Of a stretch of DNA of 64,000 nt, positions 17,121-25,503 are shown piece by piece. The notes beneath the pieces are model-generated. The model worked only from the letters and a program-made list of their open reading frames with translations. It ran no database searches and had not been told where the DNA came from. The stretch is from positions 1 through 64,000 of the forward strand of contig CAZGWK010000001.1 of assembly GCA_964529285.1 (NCBI GenBank). The letters are read 5' to 3'. This DNA is from SURF-21 sp964529285 (GTDB lineage Bacteria; Actinomycetota; Geothermincolia; Geothermincolales; RBG-13-55-18). Each line of letters begins with the position of its first letter. Position 1 is the stretch's first letter. The position numbers and the translations under genes are program-made.

Positions 17121-18215
17121 ATGCCTGAATGCGTGAGTTGCGGTAAGGAGATCCCGGCGGGGAAGTTCTTCTGCGATGAGTGCTACGTAAAGATGAAAGG
17201 GCAGAGGGGGGAACTGAAGAAGGTTCAAACGACCCCGATTCCCGTGCCCGGCGACGAGGCCGTACCCCGGAAAGCCGGGGGCGAGCAAGAGATAAGCGCA
17301 AAGCCAGTTGTGCCCGCCGGGATCGTGCCGGAGGGAAAGGCCAGCGGCACTCTTACCCCCGCTGCCAGCAAGAAGGTGGTCTCCCTGCAACCCTCCGACG
17401 ACAAGCCCGCAAAAGAGAAAGGCGGCAGGAAGAGGTTCACGATAACCATCACCTTCAGCGAGCGGACATATGCATCGCTGGCCCGCTTGAGGGGGAGTTT
17501 GAAGAGGAAGAAGAAAGAAGAGGTCCCGATAATGGAAGGCGATACGGGCGAGACACCCGCGGCCCCCGAAAAGCCGAGCAAGAGGACGCGGAAAAAGGGT
17601 CCATATGGCAGGCCGAAACTGAAGGCGGTTTCGAGCGCAACCAAAAAGACTACGGAGAAAAGGGGTGGATTTAGGGGCCTGGTAGCTTACCGGCAACGCG
17701 AACTCGATCGCCGGGATATCATAGCCGCCGCTTTGGCCTCCCTGGCCGTCCTGGTCATCATCATCCTGTTCTTCACTCCCTGGGTAAGGCTTGCCTGGAG
17801 CCAGGCGGAAACAGGCTCCATGCAGACAGCGCAGGTCAAAGGGGTAGACCTGGGAGCGATCACCTATGTATGCCTCGCGGTCGTGGTGGCCGCATATCTG
17901 TACATGGTGGCCACGTGGTTGTTCAAGGGACCTTTCACCAGGTTGGACTATGGTGCGGTATTGATCCTGGCTTTTATCGTGTTCGTGCCCATCTTCTTCG
18001 TCACGATATCCTCCAATGCCAGGTTGTTGGGAGCCGCTCTTGAGAAAGTGGGAATGGCTGGCCAGGGGATACCCTCCCAGTATGAACGCCAGACGCTGTG
18101 GCCGGCTTATGTTATGGTTCTGATGGGGGCTGCACTGGCGTTAGCGGGGCTGATAAGGTTATCGGAACGCAAGGGCAGCGTCCAGGGCAATGCAGACGGC
18201 GAGAAGGGTGAATGA
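17121..18215 (+). CDS. Zinc-ribbon membrane protein of unknown function
   Basis: The 364-residue protein opens with a zinc ribbon (CVSCGKEIP, then CDECYVKMK), followed by a long charged, Lys/Glu/Pro-rich linker (about 35-195). Four transmembrane segments then occur near the C-terminus (AALASLAVLVIIILFF; AITYVCLAVVVAAYLYMV; GAVLILAFIVFVPIFFV; YVMVLMGAALALAGLI). Two shorter arginine-rich stretches precede the first segment. The start at 17121 follows GGAGGT. The following gene starts one base after this stop, so they are co-transcribed. No family beyond the ribbon is recognised. Confidence 0.75.
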   Translation: MPECVSCGKEIPAGKFFCDECYVKMKGQRGELKKVQTTPIPVPGDEAVPRKAGGEQEISAKPVVPAGIVPEGKASGTLTPAASKKVVSLQPSDDKPAKEKGGRKRFTITITFSERTYASLARLRGSLKRKKKEEVPIMEGDTGETPAAPEKPSKRTRKKGPYGRPKLKAVSSATKKTTEKRGGFRGLVAYRQRELDRRDIIAAALASLAVLVIIILFFTPWVRLAWSQAETGSMQTAQVKGVDLGAITYVCLAVVVAAYLYMVATWLFKGPFTRLDYGAVLILAFIVFVPIFFVTISSNARLLGAALEKVGMAGQGIPSQYERQTLWPAYVMVLMGAALALAGLIRLSERKGSVQGNADGEKGE

Positions 18216-18216
18216 A

Positions 18217-18612
18217 TTGTCGCATAACGCGTATGACCTGTTCCAGCAGGCAAGCGAGCTCCTGCAGGAGCGAAAAGCGTCCGCGGCGGCGGTCCTGCTG
18301 GAGAGGGCAAAGGAGCTCGAACCACACAAGGGGTCTATCCTGGAGGCTTTGGGCATCGCGTATTACAACAGCGGACACCATGAACGTGCGATGCGTGAAT
18401 TCGAGGAGGCGCTGGAGGTCGACCCCACCAATCACTATGCCAGATATGGTTTCAGCCGATGCCTCCATCGCAAGGGGCTGCTGCACCGCGCCATCGGTGA
18501 GGTGAAGCTGGCGGTGGTCATGGAGCCCGATATGGAGCTATACGAGGAAGCGCTGAAACGTTACCAGAGAGACCTTGCCAGGAGCAGTGAGAGACGAGGC
18601 TTCGAGGGTTGA
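18217..18612 (+). CDS. Small TPR-repeat protein
   Basis: The 131-residue protein contains three TPR-like helix pairs, for example GSILEALGIAYYNSGHHERA and NHYARYGFSRCLHRKGLLHR, covering nearly its whole length. TTG 18217 is preferred to ATG 18190 because GAGAAGGGTG lies in front of it and the gene then begins just after the upstream stop. It probably acts as an adaptor. It sits between the zinc-ribbon protein and the HAD phosphatase gene, six bases away, in one operon. Confidence 0.72.
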   Translation: MSHNAYDLFQQASELLQERKASAAAVLLERAKELEPHKGSILEALGIAYYNSGHHERAMREFEEALEVDPTNHYARYGFSRCLHRKGLLHRAIGEVKLAVVMEPDMELYEEALKRYQRDLARSSERRGFEG

Positions 18613-18618
18613 TCACAC

Positions 18619-19407
18619 ATGGCCAAAGCCGACAGATACAGTTATTTCCTGCTGGACCTGGATGGCGTCATCTATCTGAACAAGCAGCCTATACCCGATG
18701 CGATCGAGTTCGTCGAGCGTCTGCGGGAGATGGGTAAAGGCGTCCTCTTTCTCACCAATAACTCGAGGTACACCAGGAAGGAATACAGGGAAAAACTGCA
18801 GGACATGGGTGTAGAGGCCCACGAGGAGGAGTTCATTACCTCGTCGGTCGCCACGGCGGCTTTTGTGCAGGAGAACTACGATCTCGAGGGAAAGACGGCT
18901 TACTTTATCGGCGGTCAGGGCCTCGAGGAAGCGCTTTCCGGAACCAACCTCACCTTGCTCCAGGGCGAAGAGGGAAGTGACGCTGATTTCGTGATAGTGG
19001 GCTGGGATAAGGAGCTGACCTACGATAAACTGCGCATCGCCACCGTGGCGCTGCATTCCGGCGCGTTTTTCGTGGCGACAAACCACGACGCCACTTTCCC
19101 CGTTCCGGGGGGATTGTGGCCCGGCGCGGGTTCAATAGTGGCGGCCCTGGAGACCGCGGCGGGGCGTGAAGCCCTGGTGATAGGCAAGCCCAACACTTAC
19201 ATGATACAGGCAGCCATGTCCGGGACGGGCGGCAAAGCGGATAAGACCCTTATGGTCGGGGACCGCCTGGAGACGGACATCATGGGTGGTTGGCGGGCCG
19301 GGCTCGATACCTGCCTGGTGCTCACGGGAGTTGCCACGCGCGAGGACCTGGAGGGTTTCGAACCTCAACCGGACCTGGTCGTGGAGAGTCTGCTGGAGCT
19401 GCTGTGA
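18619..19407 (+). CDS. HAD-superfamily (subclass IIA) phosphatase, NagD-like
   Basis: The 262-residue protein has the HAD motif I FLLDLDGVIYL (nucleophile Asp at the first D), motif II LFLTNNSRYTR, a Lys in VIGKPNTYM, and motif III MVGDRLETDIMGG. The cap is of the C2a type, as in NagD, 4-nitrophenylphosphatase and phosphoglycolate phosphatases, and the length matches. The substrate is a small phosphorylated metabolite; which one cannot be told. Its stop overlaps the start of the methyltransferase gene (GTGA), so they are coupled. Confidence 0.9.
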   Translation: MAKADRYSYFLLDLDGVIYLNKQPIPDAIEFVERLREMGKGVLFLTNNSRYTRKEYREKLQDMGVEAHEEEFITSSVATAAFVQENYDLEGKTAYFIGGQGLEEALSGTNLTLLQGEEGSDADFVIVGWDKELTYDKLRIATVALHSGAFFVATNHDATFPVPGGLWPGAGSIVAALETAAGREALVIGKPNTYMIQAAMSGTGGKADKTLMVGDRLETDIMGGWRAGLDTCLVLTGVATREDLEGFEPQPDLVVESLLELL

Positions 19408-20126
19408 ACCGCGAAGCATCCCGGCGGTGGACGAGTGGACTGTACCGCAGGTTACTGCCTGGAGAACCCGACGCATATACGACCTTTATCCACCTTGCGG
19501 AGTCTGCCTGTCCGGAAGGAGCGCGCATAATCGATCTGGGCTGCGGGGAGGAAGGGTACCTTTCCTGCCTGGCGGAAAGGGCCGGAGAGATCATCGGGCT
19601 GGACGACAGGCCGCTGGCGGGCCCATACGAGCATTATTTAGAAGTGGACCTGGGGGAAACCATACCCCTTGATGCGGGGAGCGTAGACCTGGCGGCGAAC
19701 AAGTTCTTACTCGAACACCTGGAGGATCCCACGCGCTTTTTGCGCAACGTGCATAGAGTATTGTGCCCTGGCGGTCGGCTGATCATCATGACGCCAAATA
19801 TAATCTACTACCCTTACGCGGCCAACTACCTCATGTCTTTCCTCCTCACGCAGGAAAAGCGCATGCGCCTGGTCGGGCTGTTCAGCGGCCGGGAGCCCCA
19901 CGATATATTCCCCGTATTCTATCGCTGCAATACGCCGCGCAGGATGCGGCGGGAGCTGGAGCGTGCGGGATTCGATGTCCTGCACGTCAAGACCTACAGC
20001 GACTGCGAGGCAAGCGCGGTGGTCCGTCCGCTGGGAGCCCTGGCCGTAGCTTACGAGAAGATCATAAGCCTGCTGGGCATGGAATGGGCAAGGGGATTCA
20101 TAGTCGCGGCGGCGCGCAGGAGATAG
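19404..20126 (+). CDS. Class I SAM-dependent methyltransferase
   Basis: The 240-residue protein has the SAM-binding motif I IIDLGCGEEGYLSCLA (about 34-49), an acidic loop LGLDD-like segment (IIGLDDRPL), and motif IV-like LAANKFLLEHLEDPTRFL followed by GGRLIIMTPN. These fit a UbiE/Methyltransf_11-type enzyme. GTG 19404 overlaps the upstream stop as GTGA and has GGAG upstream. The C-terminal YSDCEASAVVRPLGALAVAY is hydrophobic. The substrate is unknown, perhaps a lipid or quinone-like molecule. Confidence 0.83.
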   Translation: MNREASRRWTSGLYRRLLPGEPDAYTTFIHLAESACPEGARIIDLGCGEEGYLSCLAERAGEIIGLDDRPLAGPYEHYLEVDLGETIPLDAGSVDLAANKFLLEHLEDPTRFLRNVHRVLCPGGRLIIMTPNIIYYPYAANYLMSFLLTQEKRMRLVGLFSGREPHDIFPVFYRCNTPRRMRRELERAGFDVLHVKTYSDCEASAVVRPLGALAVAYEKIISLLGMEWARGFIVAAARRR

Positions 20127-20139
20127 GAGACACGCCGGC

Positions 20140-20928
20140 ATGCTGCCCTTATTCGACAGGAATCCCACGCGAAAGGTCCCGCTGATAACCCTGGGCCTGA
20201 TCGCCGTAAACGCCATCATCTTCATATACATGCTCTTTTTGAGTAGTATGCAGTATGACATCTTCATTTACCGTTTCTCAGCCGTGCCATGGGAGATAGT
20301 ACATGCAGGACAGCTCCCGGCCTACGCACTGCAGCAGCTGTTCGCCTTTCCGCTGCAGAACGTGCCCTCGAAACCCGTCTACCTTTCGCTTATCACATCC
20401 GTGTTTCTGCACGAAGGATGGCTGCATATCCTGGGCAACATGCTCTTCCTCTGGATTTTCGGCAACAACGTCGAGGACGTAATGGGCCATCTGGGCTTCA
20501 TAGCCTTCTACCTGGCGTGCGGCGTATTCGGCGTTCTTGCACATGTCGCCGTCTATCCCAACAGCCTCAACCCTCTGCTGGGGGCCAGCGGTGCGATCTC
20601 CGGGGTTCTAGGCGCCTATCTGCTGCTGTATCCACGTGCATGGGTATGGACGTGGGTCCTGATAGTCATCGTGCCTATCCCCGCATACGTAGTCATAGGC
20701 TTCTGGATCATGCTGCAGATATTTCAGGGGGTGACTTCGGTGGGGTCGGGAATGGTCGGCACGGCGTTCTTCGCACATCTGGGCGGCATAGCCATCGGGA
20801 TGATAATAACCGGCATCTTCTACCCCGTATTGCGGCGGCGCAGGGATGCGCTCTTGCATATGTCGGGGCTTAATTGGTGGGAGGGGGGGAGTTCGGCACC
20901 TCCCGGACCTGGCGCTGGGCCTTTCTAG
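20140..20928 (+). CDS. Rhomboid-family intramembrane serine protease
   Basis: The 262-residue protein has at least six transmembrane segments. The catalytic serine is Ser150 in LLGASGAISGVLGAY, the catalytic His is His213 in AFFAHLGG, and the oxyanion residues His96 and Asn100 lie in WLHILGNMLF. All key rhomboid residues are present, so it is likely active and cuts substrates within the membrane. The N-terminus is PLFDRNPTRKVPLITLGLI, a short cytoplasmic lead. It follows the methyltransferase gene by 13 bases and ends the operon. The substrate is unknown. Confidence 0.92.
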   Translation: MLPLFDRNPTRKVPLITLGLIAVNAIIFIYMLFLSSMQYDIFIYRFSAVPWEIVHAGQLPAYALQQLFAFPLQNVPSKPVYLSLITSVFLHEGWLHILGNMLFLWIFGNNVEDVMGHLGFIAFYLACGVFGVLAHVAVYPNSLNPLLGASGAISGVLGAYLLLYPRAWVWTWVLIVIVPIPAYVVIGFWIMLQIFQGVTSVGSGMVGTAFFAHLGGIAIGMIITGIFYPVLRRRRDALLHMSGLNWWEGGSSAPPGPGAGPF

Positions 20929-20941
20929 TGCTGCCTTATGT

Positions 20942-20972
20942 GGTGAAGGCAGATCTCTTCGCGTCCTTCACC
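20942..20972. terminator. Hairpin between convergent rhomboid and PEPCK/HPrK-like genes
   Basis: GGTGAAGG (20942-20949) pairs perfectly with CCTTCACC (20965-20972) around a 15-base loop. It lies just after the rhomboid stop and before the minus-strand gene end at 21027. No T-run follows on either side, so its use as a terminator is uncertain. Confidence 0.35.
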
Positions 20973-21026
20973 GGACTCTATCGTTGTTGAGAGGTTTGAT
21001 GGAAGTATCGCGAAGAAACACGCTGC

Positions 21027-22772
21027 TCAGGAGAAGAAGTGCTCGAGGATGGCGCGGGCAGCCTCCTCGGGACCGCTCATCTCGTAACCCTCCAGACCCA
21101 GCCGGGTCCTCAGCGTGCCTATGCGGCTTCCCGATGCATGCAGGCGTTCGAAGAAGTACCTGGCGATGGACTCGTGCTCGCGCTTCCTCTGGGAGGCACC
21201 GAAGGGGTTGGCGAAATAGGAACGGACCAGTCCCTTCTCGTCGGTCGTGCCCTTGGCCATGCGCGAGCCGCTCTCGAAGACCGGAAGTGCGTCGTCGACG
21301 GCGGGAAAGAACTCGAGGATGGGATGTTCTTCGTCCACCTCATCGTAGTTGTTGGCATAGAGCAGGGCGTCGGCGGTATGCCCGCGGGTTATGAAGTCGT
21401 ATTCGGTTATAGGGATAACCACGCGTGCGTTGGTCAGCTGAGGGTTCATGAAGATGGAACGGTCAACCTCAGAATATGCGTAACCCGGCTGCAGGTCGTC
21501 GAGGCGCACGAAAGCCCCGATCTCCGTGCCGTAGGCCACCACCCGCCCCTCTTTGTCGCTTCCCAGCACGCCCATATCGTCGAAGATGACCCGTATGTCC
21601 ACGTTGCCTTCACCTGCGATGGCGCGGAAAGCCTCGAGGGTCTCGGATTTACCGGCCCCGCTGTCTCCGACGATGATGATATTGGCCGATCTTCCCGAGC
21701 TCAGGTGGATATGCGCCATGGCGCCGTGCAGGGGAAGCATGCCGCGGTTGATCATGATCACGTTATGCAACGTCAGCGCGGATTTCTTCATGTACCCGAA
21801 ATAGTCGTGGTCCTCGATGCCGCTGACGAAACCGACGACCAGGTTATGCTCCGTGTCTTCATGATAAAAGGTCTCTTCGCGGGGAAGCGACGCGCTCTCC
21901 CCGCCGAAGACCAGTATCCCGTCGGGCTTGTTGGAATGAATATCATCGGCCTGTGCGAGCTCGAAGAGGTTGCACAAGCTGACGCCGAGGTGCAGAAAGG
22001 ATTCGTGGAAGTAGATGAATATCATCAGCAGGCCTATTTTGGCGGGATAGCAGTACCAGTTCCCCTGCAGTCTCGCCAGGCCGCTCAGGGGATTATCCGA
22101 AAGGGGCTTGATGGAGCCCCTGCGGTAATTGCGCTGGGAATACAGGATAAGGGGCGGTTCGATCACCAGCAGCTGCATGAAAGGCACCTGCGCGAGCAGT
22201 TGATAGTCGCCCGGGGGGCAGTCCCACGGGATATGTTCAACCAGCGCTCCCGCTCCTGCTCCGCTGGGCAGCTGCCGATAAACCTTGGGCAGATCGCCGC
22301 TTATATGATAGGCGATACGGCGGTAAGTCTCGCGAACGAGGTCCTGGAAGGACTCCACGGTGGAGATGAACCAGTTGTGGTAATCACTGGTCATGATATT
22401 TGTGGCCTTGTATTCTTCCTGCACGAGCACGTAGCGTTCCATCTTGCGCCAATAATTATAGAGTTCCTCTACGATCTCATGCAGGATCAGGGCACCGCCT
22501 GCGAGCTTCGCATGCGCGGGGCGGGCGGCGTCGATCTCTTCCAGGTTCCTGGCGGAGAGCGAGGTCAACAACTCTACCATATCGGTGATTACCAACCCGG
22601 TTCCTCCGTCTCCGCAGAGCAGGGCGCGGTCAACAAGGAAGTCGTAGAGCTCGGAACCCTTTGCGGCCAGGTGTTCGAGAAACGAGCGCAGTATGCCGGA
22701 GAAGAGTTCGCTGCGAACAAGCTCTAATGGCGTACGGCAGAGATCCCCACCGGACAGGATAACAGGTCGCAT
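21027..22772 (-). CDS. P-loop protein of PEPCK / HPr-kinase type, unknown function
   Basis: The 581-residue protein has a C-terminal ATP-binding core whose P-loop is VGDSGAGKSETLEAFR (368-383). The GxSGxGKSE form is diagnostic of HPr kinase/phosphorylase and related PEPCK-fold enzymes. VIFDDMG (395-401) supplies metal-binding aspartates, and IFMNPQLTNARVVIPI recalls PEPCK active-site strands. The N-terminal 350 residues are helical with HGAMAHIH just before the core and have no recognised domain. The start at 22772 follows GAGGAGGT. It lies 72 bases downstream of the Clp-like gene on the same strand, suggesting an operon. Substrate (protein or oxaloacetate) is unknown. Confidence 0.78.
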   Translation of the reverse strand: MRPVILSGGDLCRTPLELVRSELFSGILRSFLEHLAAKGSELYDFLVDRALLCGDGGTGLVITDMVELLTSLSARNLEEIDAARPAHAKLAGGALILHEIVEELYNYWRKMERYVLVQEEYKATNIMTSDYHNWFISTVESFQDLVRETYRRIAYHISGDLPKVYRQLPSGAGAGALVEHIPWDCPPGDYQLLAQVPFMQLLVIEPPLILYSQRNYRRGSIKPLSDNPLSGLARLQGNWYCYPAKIGLLMIFIYFHESFLHLGVSLCNLFELAQADDIHSNKPDGILVFGGESASLPREETFYHEDTEHNLVVGFVSGIEDHDYFGYMKKSALTLHNVIMINRGMLPLHGAMAHIHLSSGRSANIIIVGDSGAGKSETLEAFRAIAGEGNVDIRVIFDDMGVLGSDKEGRVVAYGTEIGAFVRLDDLQPGYAYSEVDRSIFMNPQLTNARVVIPITEYDFITRGHTADALLYANNYDEVDEEHPILEFFPAVDDALPVFESGSRMAKGTTDEKGLVRSYFANPFGASQRKREHESIARYFFERLHASGSRIGTLRTRLGLEGYEMSGPEEAARAILEHFFS

Positions 22773-22844
22773 ACTCCATACCTCCTCAACGAGTGCGAGC
22801 AGATAATGATCAGTATAACGGGTTTAAGCGATTTTTCGGCGGGA

Positions 22845-25361
22845 TCAGTATGTCGCGGCATTCACTTTGAAGACAAGGGTATCGCCCGCGGCTTCGACCC
22901 TGATCCCATCTCCCCGCCTTGCTTCGCCCTTGAGTATGAGGTCGGAGAGGGGATTGGACAACTCCTTCTGTATGGTCCTCTGAAGGTAGCGTGCGCCGAA
23001 CTCGCGGCTTAAGCCCTTGCGTGCAAGCAGAGAGCAGGCGGATCGCTCCAGGTGCAGGTCCAATCCCTTCGCCTCCATCTGTTTTGCTACGGTCCCCACC
23101 TTGATTTCGACGATCTTCTCGATATCGCTCATGCCCAGTGGGTTGAAGACGACTATCTCGTCGATGCGGTTTATGAACTCCATGGAGAAATATTCCTTGA
23201 CCTTTTCCATGATCATATCGAGCAGATCCACATCAAGCTCGCCGCCGGGCTCCAGGTCACTCAAGGGCAGGGTATTGATCATCTCTCCGGCGATATTAGA
23301 GGTCATGATGATGATGGTATTGCGAAAATTGACCGTCTTTCCCCTGCTGTCCGTCAGCCTGCCTTCGTCCATGAGTTGCAGGAGCAGGTTGAAAACGGCG
23401 GGATGGGCCTTCTCGATCTCGTCGAGGAGGATGACCGCGTAGGGCTTCTCGCTCACGGCGGTAGTGAGCTGGCCGCCTTCTTCGTATCCTATGTAGCCGG
23501 GAGGCGAGCCGATGAGCTTTGCCACGGAGTGCTTCTCCGAGAACTCGGACATGTCGATCCTGACCATGGACTTCTCCTGGCCGAAGAGGAACTCTGCCAG
23601 GGACTTCGCGACCTCGGTCTTACCCACGCCGGTGGAGCCCATGAAGAGAAAGCTTCCAATGGGGCGTTTCTGGTCCGAGAGTCCCGCACGCGAGCGCCGG
23701 ACGGTTTCGCAAACGACCGCTACCGCCCTGTCCTGGCCGATTACCCTTCGCCTCACTTCATTCTCCATGTCGAGAAGGCGCTCGGCTTCTTCCTGCATGA
23801 GGCTCTTGGCCGGGATACCGGTTGCCATGGTGACCACCTCGGCTACTTTATCCGCGTTGACCTCGCCCATTCCGTCCCTGCCGCTTTCCACCGCTACGTG
23901 AGCTGCCGCCTCGTCGACAAGGTCGATGGCCTTATCGGGCAGACGCAACCCCGTCAGGTAGCGATCCGAAAGGTGGACAGCCGCCTCGAGCGCCTCGTCG
24001 CTTATGCGCACGTTATGGAACGATTCGTAGTGAGCTCTCAGGTTGCGGAGCAGCTCGAGGGTGCTCTGCGGCGGTAGTTCATCGACGGATACCTTCTGAA
24101 ACGCACCGCTCAGGTTCTCGTCGGGAGCTATGAGGTTCTCGTAGTTCCTAAAGGTGGTGGTGGCTATGCACCAGAGCTTGGGATTCTCCAGAATAGGCTG
24201 CAGGATAGTATTGAGGCTTACGCCCGACACCCTGCCCTCCTCTCCCAGCATGTGCTGCAGATACGGGACGAAGAGGATGAAGCCGCCGGGGTAAGACGAC
24301 ATCTCCCGCTCAAGCAGCCTCACCCGCTTCTCGAGTTCGCCCTGTACCGAAGCCCCCTCCATGAGGGCCACCGTATCCAGCTCGGCGATGGAGATCCCCT
24401 GCAGTGGGGCGGGCACTTCTCCGTCGGCCACCCTGTGTGCCAGTGCTTCGACGAGATAGGTCTTCCCGACTCCTGCGTCTCCCACCAGGAGGAGATTGTT
24501 GCGCCTCGAGCGGCAGAGCACCCGTATCATCCTCTCTACGAGATCCGCCCTCCCCACCGAGGTGTCGAAATCTCTTTCCCTGGCCTCGCGGACCAGGTCG
24601 CGGCCGAAGAAGCGCAGTATGGAGCCGTCGAGCGGGGGTTTGTCGCTCAGTACCTGCTCGAGCGGGGTCATCTGCCTGAAAATAGGCGAGGGCCGGTGCA
24701 TGTTCCGCTCCATGTGCTGGCATTCGAGGTAATAGAGAAGACGCGCCTTGAGCTCTTTTATGTTCACGCCCAACTTCAGCAGTATCTCCGTGGCAAGCGA
24801 TTTCTCTCCTTCCATGAGGGCGAGCATTATGTGTTCCGGCTCGACTACCTTGTCGTCGAACTGCGAGGCTTTCTGCTGGGCGTGCAAGAGAAGGGAGCGC
24901 GCGCTCAAAGGTTCATCGCTTCGTCTTGCAGTCCCCGCCTGTTCCTTCAGGGTTTCGTGCAGAGCGCGAAACGCCTTGTCGAGATCGACGCCCATCTCGC
25001 TCAGAATCTGATAACTGGCGCTTTTCTCCTCGCTTAAAAGGCTCATGAGGATAGCGCTGGAGGCGATGCCTTCCATACCGAACTGCCTGGACTCCCTCTC
25101 CGCCCATTCCATGACCTTCTGGCCGCGCTTGGTGATAGCCGTGAATACGACTGTATGCGCGTCCTCGGGAAGGGGGAGGGACAGGTCCTGCGTGAAATGT
25201 GCCTTCCTGTCCTGAGCTTTCCAGCCCTTGTCGTCCCAGTCGCTCCGCATCTGTACGCGGTGCGCACAGAGGCCGCAGAGCTTGAGGGTCTTTACCTTCC
25301 CGTCGACAAGGATATCCGCAGCCATGGTAGCGGGCCTGCGTTTACAACTCTGGCAAATCAA
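22845..25361 (-). CDS. ClpE/ClpC-like AAA+ unfoldase with degenerate first ATPase domain
   Basis: The 838-residue protein starts at TTG after AAGGGGG. An N-terminal zinc finger (CQSC 3-6; CGLC 29-32) resembles ClpE. A Clp-N repeat domain spans about 62-212. D1 (about 265-490) keeps Walker A GDAGVGKT (294-301) but has FILFVPYLQH (361-370) where a Walker B DE should be, SVQG (338-341) instead of the pore-loop YRG, and LSGAFQ (417-422) instead of the arginine-finger ERRFQ. D2 is intact: Walker A GSTGVGKT (575-582), Walker B VILLDEIE, pore GYIGY (622-626) and FINRID. The ClpP-docking VGF/LGF loop after TSNIAGE is absent, so it probably works without ClpP. It is cytoplasmic. Confidence 0.9.
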   Translation of the reverse strand: MICQSCKRRPATMAADILVDGKVKTLKLCGLCAHRVQMRSDWDDKGWKAQDRKAHFTQDLSLPLPEDAHTVVFTAITKRGQKVMEWAERESRQFGMEGIASSAILMSLLSEEKSASYQILSEMGVDLDKAFRALHETLKEQAGTARRSDEPLSARSLLLHAQQKASQFDDKVVEPEHIMLALMEGEKSLATEILLKLGVNIKELKARLLYYLECQHMERNMHRPSPIFRQMTPLEQVLSDKPPLDGSILRFFGRDLVREARERDFDTSVGRADLVERMIRVLCRSRRNNLLLVGDAGVGKTYLVEALAHRVADGEVPAPLQGISIAELDTVALMEGASVQGELEKRVRLLEREMSSYPGGFILFVPYLQHMLGEEGRVSGVSLNTILQPILENPKLWCIATTTFRNYENLIAPDENLSGAFQKVSVDELPPQSTLELLRNLRAHYESFHNVRISDEALEAAVHLSDRYLTGLRLPDKAIDLVDEAAAHVAVESGRDGMGEVNADKVAEVVTMATGIPAKSLMQEEAERLLDMENEVRRRVIGQDRAVAVVCETVRRSRAGLSDQKRPIGSFLFMGSTGVGKTEVAKSLAEFLFGQEKSMVRIDMSEFSEKHSVAKLIGSPPGYIGYEEGGQLTTAVSEKPYAVILLDEIEKAHPAVFNLLLQLMDEGRLTDSRGKTVNFRNTIIIMTSNIAGEMINTLPLSDLEPGGELDVDLLDMIMEKVKEYFSMEFINRIDEIVVFNPLGMSDIEKIVEIKVGTVAKQMEAKGLDLHLERSACSLLARKGLSREFGARYLQRTIQKELSNPLSDLILKGEARRGDGIRVEAAGDTLVFKVNAATY

Positions 25362-25503
25362 TATGATGCCCCCTTACGCGCTTACTAGCTGGATTATACA
25401 ACGCGCAATGCGGACGGGATATGCATCCTTGCTGAGCGTGCGGAAACACCCACGCACATCCCGCTCGCGGGATGAACAGAGCTCGGGAGCGGCAGTTATC
25501 CCG

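Noticed and set aside
21039..22727. A long open frame (562 codons) antisense to the PEPCK/HPrK-like gene
   Set aside because: It mirrors the codon structure of the real gene on the other strand, has no family features, and is expected in this high-GC sequence. Similar long antisense frames occur at 6665-8041, 8998-10257 and 15588-16823.
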